DNA of 64,000 nt, taken from contig LRMT01000042.1 in the NCBI GenBank assembly GCA_001725945.1, positions 60,258 through 124,257 on the forward strand. The letters run 5' to 3'. Source of the DNA: Cupriavidus sp. UYMMa02A (GTDB lineage Bacteria; Pseudomonadota; Gammaproteobacteria; Burkholderiales; Burkholderiaceae). Of the stretch, positions 19,636 through 28,468 are shown one piece after another; the first letter of the stretch is position 1, and every line of letters begins with the position of its first letter. The notes under the pieces were generated by a model. The model made no database searches. It saw only the letters and a list, made by a program, of their open reading frames with translations, and was not told the origin of the DNA. The position numbers and the translations under genes are program-made.

Positions 19636-20646
19636 CGCATGCGCTGTGGCGCCGATTGCTGACGGCGCCACGCCGTTACGCTGCAGCCGAAGCGCGTGGA
19701 AAACCACCTTGAGAAGGCACTGAGCGAAGAGAAGCCCAGCAAGGTCGCAACATCCGACAAGGGCCGTTCGCTATTCGCGACGTATCGCGATACAAGATCG
19801 GCCCTGACCGCATCGACGACGGACAGATAGTTCTCGCCATAGCCCGCCAGATGGCGATGCATCGTCTTGCGGTCAATGCCAAGCTGGCGGGCCACCTGCT
19901 CGGCCCCGCACTCGCCTGTTGGCAACAAGGCGAACACCAGCTTGCGGACCTTGTCAGGCATGGTCGAATCGGACTGCGCCAGTTTGGTATCCAGGAATTC
20001 GCGTGCATGACGGGCCAGCGCCGCATCGTAGACGGGACCCGCTACGTCGAGGTCTGCGGCGGACAGCAAAATGCCATCGAAATCCTGGCGGAACCGGACC
20101 GGTATGCCGAACAGGCGCCGATGTGTGGCAAGGCTGGCCGGCGCGGCATGGGTGAAACAGATGCTGCGCGGCTTCCAGGTCGTCCCCGACAGCAGCTTGA
20201 ACAGCCGGAACCAGAGGCAAATGATGAACTCCGTCGATTGCCGCATGGAGCCCGGCACACTTACCAGGAATTCAGGCTTGACGACCGCAATGTCCCCGAC
20301 TTCCTCGATGCGCAAGTCCAGCGCTTCATTCAGCAAATGCAGATAGCGCGCCATGGCTTCCAGCGCGTTGCGCAGGGTGGCGCCCTCACGCATCACCATC
20401 CATAGCGGTCCGAGACTGGCCAGCTGACGGGCTTCCGCCACGCGCAGTCCAAGGTCCTCCACGCCCGCGAACTGCGCCGAATCCTCGAGCAATTGCATGA
20501 CCGACTTTGCCGGAACCGGATATCCGGGTCCACCAGGCCGTCGGGCTGATCCCCGCCTGCCGCAATTGCCGGTAGGGATCCAGGCCGACCTGGCGGGCCA
20601 CGTCCACAAACTCCGTCAGGTTCACGTGTTGCAGCGGCGTCGACAT
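19632..20646 (-). CDS. AraC-family transcriptional regulator (arabinose-bd PF12625 type), two compensating frameshifts
   Basis: Start ATG 20646 gives MSTPLQHVNLTEFVDVARQV. The frame slips within 20525-20550, where ISPTALVDPDIR ... PAKSVMQLLED is expected, then continues to the stop. Residues ~20-200 form the OruR/ArgR-type ligand domain (LRVAEARQLASLGPL, PGSMRQSTEF). The C-terminal AraC double helix-turn-helix is clear (CGAEQVARQLGIDRKTMHRH ... LSDVATLLGFSSLSAFSRWF). It is divergent from the dioxygenase at 20760; the direct-repeat operator 20663-20699 begins 17 bp from its start, so autoregulation plus control of the dioxygenase is likely. It is a paralogue of the regulator at 22496. Confidence 0.88.
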
Positions 20647-20662
20647 AGGAGTTCCCCCAAGG

Positions 20663-20699
20663 TGCCCCAAAATGTAAAGTGCCTGCCCCGGAATGTCAA
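20663..20699 (+). promoter_or_regulatory. predicted AraC-type operator, second copy
   Basis: TGCCCCAAAATGTAAA (20663-20678) and TGCCCCGGAATGTCAA (20684-20699) are direct repeats 21 bp apart. An AATACT hexamer at 20721-20726 lies 21-22 bp beyond the final TGTCA, as in the copy at 8923. It is located between divergent araC and the TauD-type gene and points toward the latter. Joint consensus TGCCCCrrAmTGTCAA. Confidence 0.7.
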
Positions 20700-20759
20700 C
20701 GCGTCGCGCGCCACTTCTTCAATACTCTGCTTCGAACTTCACCATTTGACGGAGTCGCC

Positions 20760-21608
20760 ATGCGAGTCGAGCAACTTACCTGTTCCATTGGCGCCGAACT
20801 GGTCGGCGTCAGCCTCGTCGATGCCATTCACGATGACGGCGTATTCGCCGGCATCCGGGAGGCGCTGCTCAGACACCGTGTACTGTTCCTGCGCGACCAG
20901 GACATCACGGCCGGCGAGCACGTGGCCTTTGCACGCCGCTTTGGCGAACTTGAGGATCATCCGGTGGCGGGGAGCGATCCCGAGCATCCCGGGCTGGTGC
21001 GCATCTACAAAAGCCCCGAGCAGCCCACCCCGCGCTACGAGAATTCCTGGCACACGGATGCCACCTGGCGCGAGGCGCCGCCGCTTGCCAGCATCCTGCG
21101 TTGCCGGGAATGCCCGCCAGTTGGTGGCGACACCATGTGGGCCAATATGGTCCTGGCGTACGAGAACCTGCCGCAACACGTCAAGGCGGAGATTGCTGAG
21201 CTGCGTGCACGCCACAGTATCGAGGCATCTTTCGGCGCGGCCATGCCGATCGAAAAGCGCCTTGCGCTGAAGGCACAGTTCCCGGACGCCGAGCATCCTG
21301 TCGTCCGGACGCATCCCGAGACCGGCGAGAAGGTGTTGTTCGTGAACGGCTTTACCACCCACTTCACGAACTTCCATATACCTGAGCGCGTTCGCTTCGG
21401 GCAGGACTTCAGCCTGGGGGCCTCTGACCTGCTGCGCTACCTGATCACCCAGGCCTACATTCCCGAGCATCAGGTGCGCTGGCGCTGGACCACGAACAGC
21501 GTGGCGATCTGGGACAACCGATCCACCCAGCACTACGCGGTCATGGACTACCCGCCGTGCCATCGCAGGATGGACCGTGCCACCGTGATCGGGGACCGCC
21601 CATTCTGA
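20760..21608 (+). CDS. TauD/TfdA-family Fe(II)/2-oxoglutarate dioxygenase
   Basis: 282 residues from ATG 20760, preceded by GGAG; an earlier in-frame start has no such site and would run into the operator. Double-stranded beta-helix enzyme with the HxD iron motif in SWHTDATW, GGDTMWANM, the distal His in RSTQHYAVMDY and the 2-oxoglutarate-binding Arg in CHRRMDRATVIGD. It hydroxylates a substrate with decarboxylation of 2-oxoglutarate; taurine-, aryloxyalkanoate- and other acid-specific members look alike, so the substrate is open. It is followed by an SDR at 78 bp and an AraC gene, and is probably induced through the 20663 operator. Confidence 0.9.
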   Translation: MRVEQLTCSIGAELVGVSLVDAIHDDGVFAGIREALLRHRVLFLRDQDITAGEHVAFARRFGELEDHPVAGSDPEHPGLVRIYKSPEQPTPRYENSWHTDATWREAPPLASILRCRECPPVGGDTMWANMVLAYENLPQHVKAEIAELRARHSIEASFGAAMPIEKRLALKAQFPDAEHPVVRTHPETGEKVLFVNGFTTHFTNFHIPERVRFGQDFSLGASDLLRYLITQAYIPEHQVRWRWTTNSVAIWDNRSTQHYAVMDYPPCHRRMDRATVIGDRPF

Positions 21609-21685
21609 GCAACAGGCTGCAGCGTGGTACCTGGACACCTTCAACCCATTGCAACAACCCGTTGCAACACCCATCGAGAATCGCA

Positions 21686-22414
21686 ATGAGCCATATTGAT
21701 CCTGAACTGCTCCAGGGCAAGGTCGCCGTCATCACGGGCGCCGGCCGTGGCATCGGGCGCACCATTGCGCTTGCCTACGCCAGCGCTGGCGCCGCGGTCG
21801 TATGCAGCGCCCGCAACGAGGCCGACATCGCACAGACGGCCGCGCTGATCCGCGAAGCGGGCGGCCGGGCCATTGCGCATGCCGCCGACGTGGCGGACTA
21901 CGCGACGGTGACGGCGCTGTTCCAGCGCGCCAGCGATGCGTTCGGCGGTGTCGATATCGTGGTCGCCAATGCCGGCGTCGCACTCGATCAGCGCAGGATC
22001 GCGGACGGCGACCCTGCGCTCTGGCGCAAGACCATCGACATCAACCTGACCGGTGCCTACCATACCGCCCATGCGGCCATTCCCCACCTGCGCCGGCGCG
22101 GGGCGGGCAAGATCATCATGATTGGCTCCGGCCAGGGCAGGCGGCCCAACGCGGGCTTCTCGGCCTATTCGTGCTCCAAGGCCGGCCTGTGGATGCTGAC
22201 CCAGTCCCTGGCGACGGAACTGCAGGAGGACAACATCAGCGTCAATGAGCTGATTCCTGGGCCGGTCAGGACGGACATGACGCGCGATGTCGCGGTGCCG
22301 CCCGGCGAATGGTTCAAGGAGCCGGGGGATGTCATCCCGCTCGCGATGTTCCTGGCCAGCATGCCCGATGTCGGCCCAAGCGCCCAGAGCTACAGCCTGA
22401 TGCGCCGCGCCTGA
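21686..22414 (+). CDS. short-chain dehydrogenase/reductase
   Basis: 242 residues, intact. TGAGRGIGRTIA cofactor loop, NAGVA, IGSGQGR with the catalytic Ser, YSCSK catalytic Tyr/Lys and PGPVRTDM follow the classical order. The second strand ends SARN, which favours NADP(H). The C-terminus lacks the usual VDGG and ends QSYSLMRRA. It likely forms an operon with the dioxygenase 78 bp upstream, oxidising or reducing the hydroxylated product. Start 21686 matches family length; the upstream in-frame extension has no homology. Confidence 0.88.
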   Translation: MSHIDPELLQGKVAVITGAGRGIGRTIALAYASAGAAVVCSARNEADIAQTAALIREAGGRAIAHAADVADYATVTALFQRASDAFGGVDIVVANAGVALDQRRIADGDPALWRKTIDINLTGAYHTAHAAIPHLRRRGAGKIIMIGSGQGRRPNAGFSAYSCSKAGLWMLTQSLATELQEDNISVNELIPGPVRTDMTRDVAVPPGEWFKEPGDVIPLAMFLASMPDVGPSAQSYSLMRRA

Positions 22415-22495
22415 AGCCAGACCGGCCAGGCATTCAGCTCCCGCGACAATCGCAGGCTGCATGGCAATGCAGCCGCTGCCCATGCAAGGAGGCCT

Positions 22496-23545
22496 ATGAG
22501 CCGCTTAGTCCGCAGCGCTACGCTGTCTCGCTATGCCGAGGTTGCCCGCTCGGTGGGGCTGGATCCACTGCCGATCCTGGCCGAAGTCGGGCTGCCCCGA
22601 AGCTGCCTGGACGCCGAAGACAACCTGATCTCCGCCAGCGCCGTCTGCCGGTTGCTCGAGGTGTCCGCGGCAGCATCCGGTGCCGAAGACTTCGGCCTGC
22701 GCATGGCCGAGAGCCGCCAGTTGTCGGTGCTTGGGCCGCTCGGCATGGCCGTGCGGGATTCCCCGACCTTGCGCGACGCGCTCAGTGCGATGGTGCGATA
22801 CGTCGCTCTGCACAGCGAGGCTCTGGTCCTTGGCGTGGAAGAAAGAGGCGGCGCCTTTGTCATAGGCATGTCGCTGATGGCGGGGTACGCCGGTTCGATG
22901 CGTCAGGCCGACGAAATGGTGCTGGGCTCCCTCTATCGAATGCTCAAGGAACTGATCGGTCCAGGCTGGCGCGCGCGCCGCATCTGCTTTTCGCACAGTG
23001 CCCCAAGGAACCTGTCATCCTGCCTGCGCGTGTTCGGCGGGGCGGTCGACTTCGGTTGCGACTTCAACGGCATTGTTTGCGAGTTGAAAGACATGGAGGC
23101 CGTGCCGCCCGCCGCGCGCCCGGAACTCGCGCGGTATGCGCATGCGTACCTCGACTCACTGGCCGCGCATGCGTCCCCGTCCATGACCGAAAAAGTCAGG
23201 CGCATGGTGCTGTCCTTGCTCCCTACGGGACACTGCAGCGTTGAACGGGTTGCCGGCCAGCTCGGCATCGACCGGCGCACGCTCCACCGCAAGCTGCTGC
23301 AGGAAGACGCGACCTTCAGCGACATCCTTGACGAAGTCCGGGTCACGCTTGCGGTCCAGTATCTCGGGCATTCGGAGCGTTCGGTCAGCTACGTGGCCGT
23401 GTTGCTCGGGTTTTCGATGCAGAGCGCATTTTCCCGCTGGTTCCGCGGTCATTTCGGCTGCAGTCCGAGCGCGTGGCGCGCCGAAGGCGCGCAGCCACCC
23501 GGGCCTGTTCTACCCCGGCCGCTGTTGGTGGCGAACTCGGGGTAG
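22496..23545 (+). CDS. AraC-family transcriptional regulator (PF12625 type)
   Basis: 349 residues, intact, with AAGGAGG before ATG 22496. The N-terminal ligand domain (YAEVARSVGLDPLPILAEV, LRMAESRQLSVLGPLGMA, YAGSMRQADEM) and C-terminal DNA-binding domain (CSVERVAGQLGIDRRTLHRK ... VSYVAVLLGFSMQSAFSRWF) mirror the regulator at 19632-20646. It follows the SDR by 81 bp. It may recognise the same TGCCCC...TGTCAA repeats or be specific for another promoter; no such repeat was found next to it. Confidence 0.9.
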   Translation: MSRLVRSATLSRYAEVARSVGLDPLPILAEVGLPRSCLDAEDNLISASAVCRLLEVSAAASGAEDFGLRMAESRQLSVLGPLGMAVRDSPTLRDALSAMVRYVALHSEALVLGVEERGGAFVIGMSLMAGYAGSMRQADEMVLGSLYRMLKELIGPGWRARRICFSHSAPRNLSSCLRVFGGAVDFGCDFNGIVCELKDMEAVPPAARPELARYAHAYLDSLAAHASPSMTEKVRRMVLSLLPTGHCSVERVAGQLGIDRRTLHRKLLQEDATFSDILDEVRVTLAVQYLGHSERSVSYVAVLLGFSMQSAFSRWFRGHFGCSPSAWRAEGAQPPGPVLPRPLLVANSG

Positions 23546-23569
23546 CGGGTGCCGCGCTGCAATGCTGAA

Positions 23570-24478
23570 TCACGTGGTAGCGGCGCCGGTGGCTTTGGTG
23601 GGAGTACGTTCCAGGGCATCGAGAATGCGCGCGAATCGCGCCTCCAGACGCGGCCGCATGCGCGTCGGCGTGAAGATATAGAACTCGCCCGCGCGAATCC
23701 CATCCAGCGCCCGGCTGGCCACCATCTCCGGGGCCGTGCCTGCCGCAACAGTGGCCTTGAACGACTCGCTTGCATGGCTTGAGCGTTCCGCGATGGGCGT
23801 CTTCACTGGCCCGGGGCAAAGCACCGATACCCCGATGCCGGTGCCGCGGAGTTCCTGTTCAAGCGACTCGGAGAGGGCGACCACGCTGTATTTAGTGGCC
23901 GCGTAGGCACCCATCGGAAAATCGCCGTTGACCCAGAAGCCCGCGCCGGACGCGGTGTTGACGAAATGCGCCGGCTCGTCATGCCGGTGCAGCAGTGGCA
24001 GGAAGTGACGGATGCCATGAATCACGCCGAACACGTTGACCCCGAAAGCGCGGGTCCAATCCTGCTCGGATAGCGAAGCCAGTTCGCCGCTCATATCGAT
24101 ACCGGCATTGTTGAACACCAGATGCACGCGGCCCAGCTTTGCCTCGAATTCCGCTGCGGCATCGCGCACGTCCGCATCCGACGAAACGTCGAGGACGCGC
24201 GTGCAGATGCGCCTGCCGGTCGATGCGAGCCGGGCGCGCGCCGCGTCGAGCCCGCGTGCGTCGATGTCGGCAAGCGCAAGGTCGGCACCTTGAGCCGCCA
24301 GTGCCTCTGCCAGGGCCAGGCCGATGCCGGACGCGGCGCCGGTAATGATTGCGGCCTTGCCCCGAAAATCGTGAAGGCGGGGGCGGGCGCCGGGATCGGC
24401 CGTGCCGGTTGTCTCCGGCGAGTCGGCGCCGGTGATATCTGTGCGGATCATGGACATTGGCGTGATGGGCTGCGGCAC
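23570..24478 (-). CDS. short-chain dehydrogenase/reductase
   Basis: 302 residues from the farthest start (24478), or about 293 from ATG 24451. Cofactor loop TGAASGIGLALA, NNAGIDM, NTASGAG with catalytic Ser, YAATK catalytic Tyr/Lys and PGPVKTPI. The second strand ends ADID, favouring NAD(H). The gene begins one base after the stop of the reductase at 24479, so the two are co-translated. Last gene of the minus-strand unit Bug receptor, serine hydrolase, reductase, SDR. Substrate not evident. Confidence 0.87.
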   Translation of the reverse strand: MPQPITPMSMIRTDITGADSPETTGTADPGARPRLHDFRGKAAIITGAASGIGLALAEALAAQGADLALADIDARGLDAARARLASTGRRICTRVLDVSSDADVRDAAAEFEAKLGRVHLVFNNAGIDMSGELASLSEQDWTRAFGVNVFGVIHGIRHFLPLLHRHDEPAHFVNTASGAGFWVNGDFPMGAYAATKYSVVALSESLEQELRGTGIGVSVLCPGPVKTPIAERSSHASESFKATVAAGTAPEMVASRALDGIRAGEFYIFTPTRMRPRLEARFARILDALERTPTKATGAATT

Positions 24479-25497
24479 TCAGCCGAGCGTGGGTTCCGGT
24501 GACAGGCGCACAAGCTGCTTGCCGATGTTCTTGCCGGTGAACAATCGGTTCAGCGCGGCAGGCGCCTGCTCGATGCCGTCGACCATGTCGACCTGGTACT
24601 TGAGCTGGCCGTCCCGGACCCATTTCGCCAGGACTTCCACGGCTTCCGGAAATCTCGAACGGTAGTCGGCAATGAGGAAGCCTTCGATCCGCGCGCGCTT
24701 CATGATGACGTTGCGGAACATCTTCGGGCTCCACCAGTCACCGCTTGCGTTATAGGTCGAGATCATCCCGCAAAGCGCGATGCGGCGCCCGGGTTGATGA
24801 GCGCCAGCACGGCATCCATGGTGTCCCCGCCCACGTTCTCGAAATCGACGTCGATGCCGTCCGGGCAGGCGGCGCGGAGATCGGCAAGCACGTTGCCGCC
24901 CTTGTAGTCGACACAGGCATCCAGGCCGTACTCCTCCTTGACGAGCCGGCATTTGCTCTCGCCGCCCGCGACGCCTACCACCCGGCAACCGAGTATCTTG
25001 CCGATCTGCCCGGCGATCGAGCCGACGCCGCCCGCGGCGGCCGACACGACAATGGTGTCGCCGGCCTTCGGCCTGGCAATGTCGAGCATGCCGAAGTAGG
25101 CGGTCATGCCGGAGTTGCCCAGTACGCTCGCGAATGCGTGCAGCGGCAGGTCGTACGCCACCGGCACGCGCCTGGCGGTCCTTGTCACCGAGTACTCTTC
25201 CCAGGCCATGCCACCTTCTACGATGTCGCCGGGCTTGAAGTCCGGATGCCTGGACTCGATGACCACGCCCATGGTGACGCCGCGCATCACCTCGCCAAGG
25301 GCCACCGGTGCCATGTACTGGTCGATCTGGCTCATCCAGACGCGATTGGTCGGCGCCACCATGAGGTAGATGTTGCGCACCAGCATCTCGCCATCTTCCG
25401 GCTGTGGCAGCGGTGCTTCCACGAGCTGCAGGTCGTCGTCGCAGACATCGCCGACGGGGCGCTGCCTGAGGATCCAGCGCCGGTTCATCTTCTTCAT
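24479..25497 (-). CDS. NADP-dependent double-bond/quinone reductase (CurA / prostaglandin reductase-like MDR), one frameshift
   Basis: About 339 residues. PEDGEMLVRNIYLMVAPTNR, LGNSGMTAYFGMLDIARPKA, SAAAGGVGSIAGQIGKILGC (nucleotide loop) and DVDFENVGGDTMDAVL are typical of the YncB/CurA/PTGR group, which reduces alpha,beta-unsaturated ketones with NADPH. The frame is lost near 24785 and regained as RIALCGMISTYNASG, ending LVRLSPEPTLG. No zinc-binding Cys is seen. The start overlaps no other gene; 31 bp separate it from the serine hydrolase gene upstream. It probably reduces an enone intermediate. Confidence 0.87.
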
Positions 25498-25528
25498 GCT
25501 TGTTTCTCCAGGGTTTGCGGCCGGCGGC

Positions 25529-26794
25529 TCAGTCTTCCAGCGCGCCGTACACGATGTTGCGCAGCAGTGACCGGTACCCGGCGCGGGTCGCCAGGTCGTT
25601 CTCCTGCAGCATCAGGATGGCGAACAGTTGCTCCTGCGGGTCTGCCCAGAAATAGGTCCCGAGTGCGCCACCCCAGTAAAAATCGCCGACGGAACCTGGC
25701 ACCGGGCACAGGCCGCGCTCGGTGCGCACGCCCACGGCCAGGCCGTGCCCCTGTCCCAGTTCAGGCAACGGTGCGTTGATGCCCAGCCCTCTTGTCGAAC
25801 CACCGTAGTCCGCCCCCGGCGGAAGATGGTTGGCAAGCATCAGGTCGACGCTCTTTCTCGACAGCACGCGCACGCGATCGAGCACGCCGCCATTGAGCAG
25901 CATCTGGCAGAAGCGCGCGTAGTCGCCGGCCGTGGACAGCAGGCCGGCGCCGCCGGAATGCCACCGGGGCGGATTGTCGTCGTCATAGGCGAACAGCGCG
26001 CTGGGCACGGCGGAATCGCGAAACGGTACTGCCAGGCCTGCGCCGTCCTGCCTGATCAAACGGAAGCCGGTTGCATGCATGCCCAGCGGTTGGGTCACGC
26101 GCTCGGCGACGAAGCGATCGAGGTCCATGCCGGAGACGATTTCAATGATCCGGCCAAGCACGTCGGTGGACATGCCGTACTCGAACACCTCGCCCGGCTG
26201 GCACTGCAGCGGCAGGGCCGCCAGCTTCGTGACCATCTCGGCATTGCTCTGCGCAGGGTCCATCAGGCCGTTTTCGCGATACTGGCGCTGCACCAGCGAA
26301 TCGCCGAACTGCCCGTAGGTCAGGCCGGACGTGTGCCGGAACAGGTCGTGAACGGTCATGGCGCGACGCACCGGCGCGAGCGCAAGGCGGCGCTCGCCGG
26401 AATTCGCGTCGACGGTCTCGACGCCGACCTGCACGCGGGCAAACTCGGGGATGTAATGTTCGACCGGGTCGTTCAGTGCCAGGCGGCCTTCTTCCATCAA
26501 CATCAACGCCGCCGCGCCGACGACCGGCCGGGTCATTGCAGCAATGCGGAAGACGGAATGGCGTTGCATTGGGCGCGACGGTGCATCCGCATGTTCGAAG
26601 CCAAATGCCTCGAACCATGCGATTCGGCCTTTGCGTGCGATCAGCACGACCGCCCCCGGGATCTTGCGCCGATCGACATCGGCATTGAGCACCGACGAGA
26701 TGGCCTGCAGCCGCCGCGCGGAAAGTCCTGCCGCTTCGGGAGATTCGGCACGGTCCAGAGGGCAGGTCTTGAGAGGCAATGCAGTCTCCTTCAT
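25529..26794 (-). CDS. class C beta-lactamase-fold hydrolase homologue lacking the SxxK nucleophile motif
   Basis: 421 residues from ATG 26794, after AAGGAG-like bases. EstB / 6-aminohexanoate-dimer-hydrolase type serine hydrolase fold: IPGAVVLIARKGRIAWFEAF, HTSGLTYG, FEYGMSTDVLGRIIE with the Tyr of the second motif, and HSGGAGLLSTAGDYARF. Where the active-site SxxK is expected (FRIASMTKPV in relatives) the sequence reads FRIAAMTRPV, so both Ser and Lys are replaced. The gene is otherwise intact, so it is either inactive or uses another mechanism. It sits between a Bug receptor and a reductase in one unit. Confidence 0.85.
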   Translation of the reverse strand: MKETALPLKTCPLDRAESPEAAGLSARRLQAISSVLNADVDRRKIPGAVVLIARKGRIAWFEAFGFEHADAPSRPMQRHSVFRIAAMTRPVVGAAALMLMEEGRLALNDPVEHYIPEFARVQVGVETVDANSGERRLALAPVRRAMTVHDLFRHTSGLTYGQFGDSLVQRQYRENGLMDPAQSNAEMVTKLAALPLQCQPGEVFEYGMSTDVLGRIIEIVSGMDLDRFVAERVTQPLGMHATGFRLIRQDGAGLAVPFRDSAVPSALFAYDDDNPPRWHSGGAGLLSTAGDYARFCQMLLNGGVLDRVRVLSRKSVDLMLANHLPPGADYGGSTRGLGINAPLPELGQGHGLAVGVRTERGLCPVPGSVGDFYWGGALGTYFWADPQEQLFAILMLQENDLATRAGYRSLLRNIVYGALED

Positions 26795-26963
26795 GTTTCG
26801 GCGGACCGCGCCGGTGGCAGGCACCGAGCCATTGGCGCGGCGTGCTGTGCCGTGAGGTGTGTGTGTGCCGATTCTAGGGAGGGCGGCGGTCTGGCGGATG
26901 ATGCCCGGGGTCTTCGCCGTGACCATTGGGGACACTGAACGTGTGTGGCGCGAGACTGCGGTT

Positions 26964-26986
26964 GCTCTCCCGCCATGCGGGAGAGC
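26964..26986. repeat. perfect stem-loop, 10-bp arms, 3-nt loop
   Basis: GCTCTCCCGC / GCGGGAGAGC around CAT, downstream of the Bug receptor stop (27043) and before the serine hydrolase start. No T-run. It may stabilise the receptor transcript or be a REP-type element; it would let the first gene be more abundant than the rest of the unit. Confidence 0.5.
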
Positions 26987-27042
26987 GGAGCAAACAGCAA
27001 GCCCGCTTGGCCCGGCGAACAAGCAGGGCCCGGGGCGCAGCT

Positions 27043-28020
27043 TCAGGGCTGGATGTGGTAGGTCCGGACGATGCCGGCATTGCGATCGAATTCGGTACGC
27101 AGGGCCTGACCGAGCTGGGCGGGGGACTGGGCGGGCACCGTCTCGAAGCCGAGCCCGATAATCCTTTCCTGCACCTTGGGTGCGGCCGCTGCCTTGTTGA
27201 CGGCCGCCTGGATCTTCTGGACCACGTCTGCGGGCACCTGGGCCGACACGAAGACACCGGCCCAATTGTTGAAGTCGATGTCCGGATAGCCCAACTCGGC
27301 AAAGGTCGGCACCTGCGGCAGCATCGGCGAGCGCTGCGTTGCGGCCACGGCATAGGCCCGCAGCTTGCCGGCCTTGATCATCGGCAGCGAGGTCACCATG
27401 CCGTCGTACATCACGGTGATCTGTCCGCCCATCACCTGGGTCAACGCCGGCGGCGAGCCGGCAAACGGCACGTGCTGCAGGTCCATGCCGGCCTTCTGGT
27501 TCATGATCAGGCCGGCATACTGGGCCACCGTGCCCGCGCTGTAGGAAGCAAAGCTCAACTGGCCCGGATGGGCCTTCACGTAGCCCACCAGCGCCGGCAG
27601 GTCCTTGGCCGGCAGGCTCGTCGAGCCGACCAGCAGCAGGGTCGACTTGGCCACGGCGGCCACGGGTTTCACATCCTTCATCGGGTCAAAGGAGACCTTC
27701 ATCACATGCGGGATCTCCGTGAGCACATTGGTGGTCGACAGCAGGATGGTCTGGCCGTCGGGCGGTGCCGCCAGCATGGTGTTGATCGCGATCGAGCCGC
27801 CGGCACCCGGCTTGTTGTCGACCACCACGGGCTGGCCCAGTTCTGCCGTGAGCTGTTCGGAGAGCACGCGGGCCAGCACGTCCATGGTGCCGCCGGCGGG
27901 CGCCGGAATCAGCACCCGGATGGGTTTGTTGGTCCATGCCATGGCCACGGGCATGGCCAGGGCCAGGACAGCGCAGACGGCGGCGCGGCGCGCGCGCAAG
28001 AGGGCAGGGCGGATTGGCAT
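27043..28020 (-). CDS. Bug-family TTT substrate-binding protein (TctC-like), second copy
   Basis: 325 residues from 28020. Signal peptide (RRAAVCAVLALAMPVAMA) and mature start WTNKPIRVLIPAPAGGTMD. FDPMKDVKPVA, LSFASYSAGTVAQYAG and QVPTFAELGYPDIDF match the receptor at 12009-12986 almost residue for residue, and both end in YHIQP/FHIQP. They are recent paralogues in the same orientation 15 kb apart. The ligand is probably a carboxylate. It heads the unit with the serine hydrolase homologue, enone reductase and SDR, with a 248-bp gap containing a stem-loop. Confidence 0.92.
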   Translation of the reverse strand: MPIRPALLRARRAAVCAVLALAMPVAMAWTNKPIRVLIPAPAGGTMDVLARVLSEQLTAELGQPVVVDNKPGAGGSIAINTMLAAPPDGQTILLSTTNVLTEIPHVMKVSFDPMKDVKPVAAVAKSTLLLVGSTSLPAKDLPALVGYVKAHPGQLSFASYSAGTVAQYAGLIMNQKAGMDLQHVPFAGSPPALTQVMGGQITVMYDGMVTSLPMIKAGKLRAYAVAATQRSPMLPQVPTFAELGYPDIDFNNWAGVFVSAQVPADVVQKIQAAVNKAAAAPKVQERIIGLGFETVPAQSPAQLGQALRTEFDRNAGIVRTYHIQP

Positions 28021-28468
28021 GGGTGTCTCCCCGTTTTAGATGTGGGATGTGGAAAGCCCGTGGGACCGGATCTGGATGCTTCTTCGGGTGGCAGCTGGCG
28101 TGCGTGCGTCGGCTTTCATGCCTCCGCGAAATCGTGTACCCGAGTGGCAAGTATCGGCCAATGGCGCGGACGGCCTTCACCATCGGGGTCATCTTTTTGA
28201 CGGTTCGGGACAGGTAGGGTAAGCACGATGTCTCTATTCCCTGTGCGCAGGGGTTGGGGTTGTCGTGCTTGCTGGGCGCCGCTGTTTCGCCGGCGTAGCG
28301 GGCGAGTCACTTTTGTCCGGGCGAGCGACAAAAGGATCAAAGAGCGCTTCGCCTGGTGGCTGGCCATCCGTTCCACGGTGGCAGTCGTTCAAACGGCTTT
28401 GGTCGCCGTCATCGTGGTCGGCGTTCGAGCCTGCTAACGCCATGTGAGACAGAACCTGTGCTTACCTC
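28021..28468. other. intergenic region with an 8-bp-arm inverted repeat
   Basis: No convincing gene. CTTTTGTC (28310-28317) pairs with GACAAAAG (28327-28334) across a 9-nt loop. A short open frame at 28228-28437 has no recognisable features and is probably not translated. The promoter of the Bug receptor unit should lie in the left part, and the terminator of the aminotransferase gene (minus strand) in the right part. Confidence 0.45.

Noticed and set aside
21648..21674. Near-tandem TTGCAACA repeats before the SDR at 21686
   Set aside because: Too short and too close to the start codon to argue for an operator; no second locus found.
26880..26940. Third copy of the AraC operator (GTCCCC...GGTCA on the minus strand)
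   Set aside because: Only a weak match, wrong internal spacing and no partner half-site 21 bp away.
12009..28020. Composite transposon flanked by the two paralogous Bug genes
   Set aside because: No transposase, terminal inverted repeats or target duplication; the flanking copies are ordinary receptor genes with diverged sequence.
26926..28200. 424-residue open frame opposite the second Bug receptor
   Set aside because: Low-complexity His/Arg/Gly composition and a perfect family match on the other strand.
28228..28437. 69-residue open frame in intergenic DNA
   Set aside because: No ribosome site of note and no family; covers an inverted repeat, so more likely non-coding.
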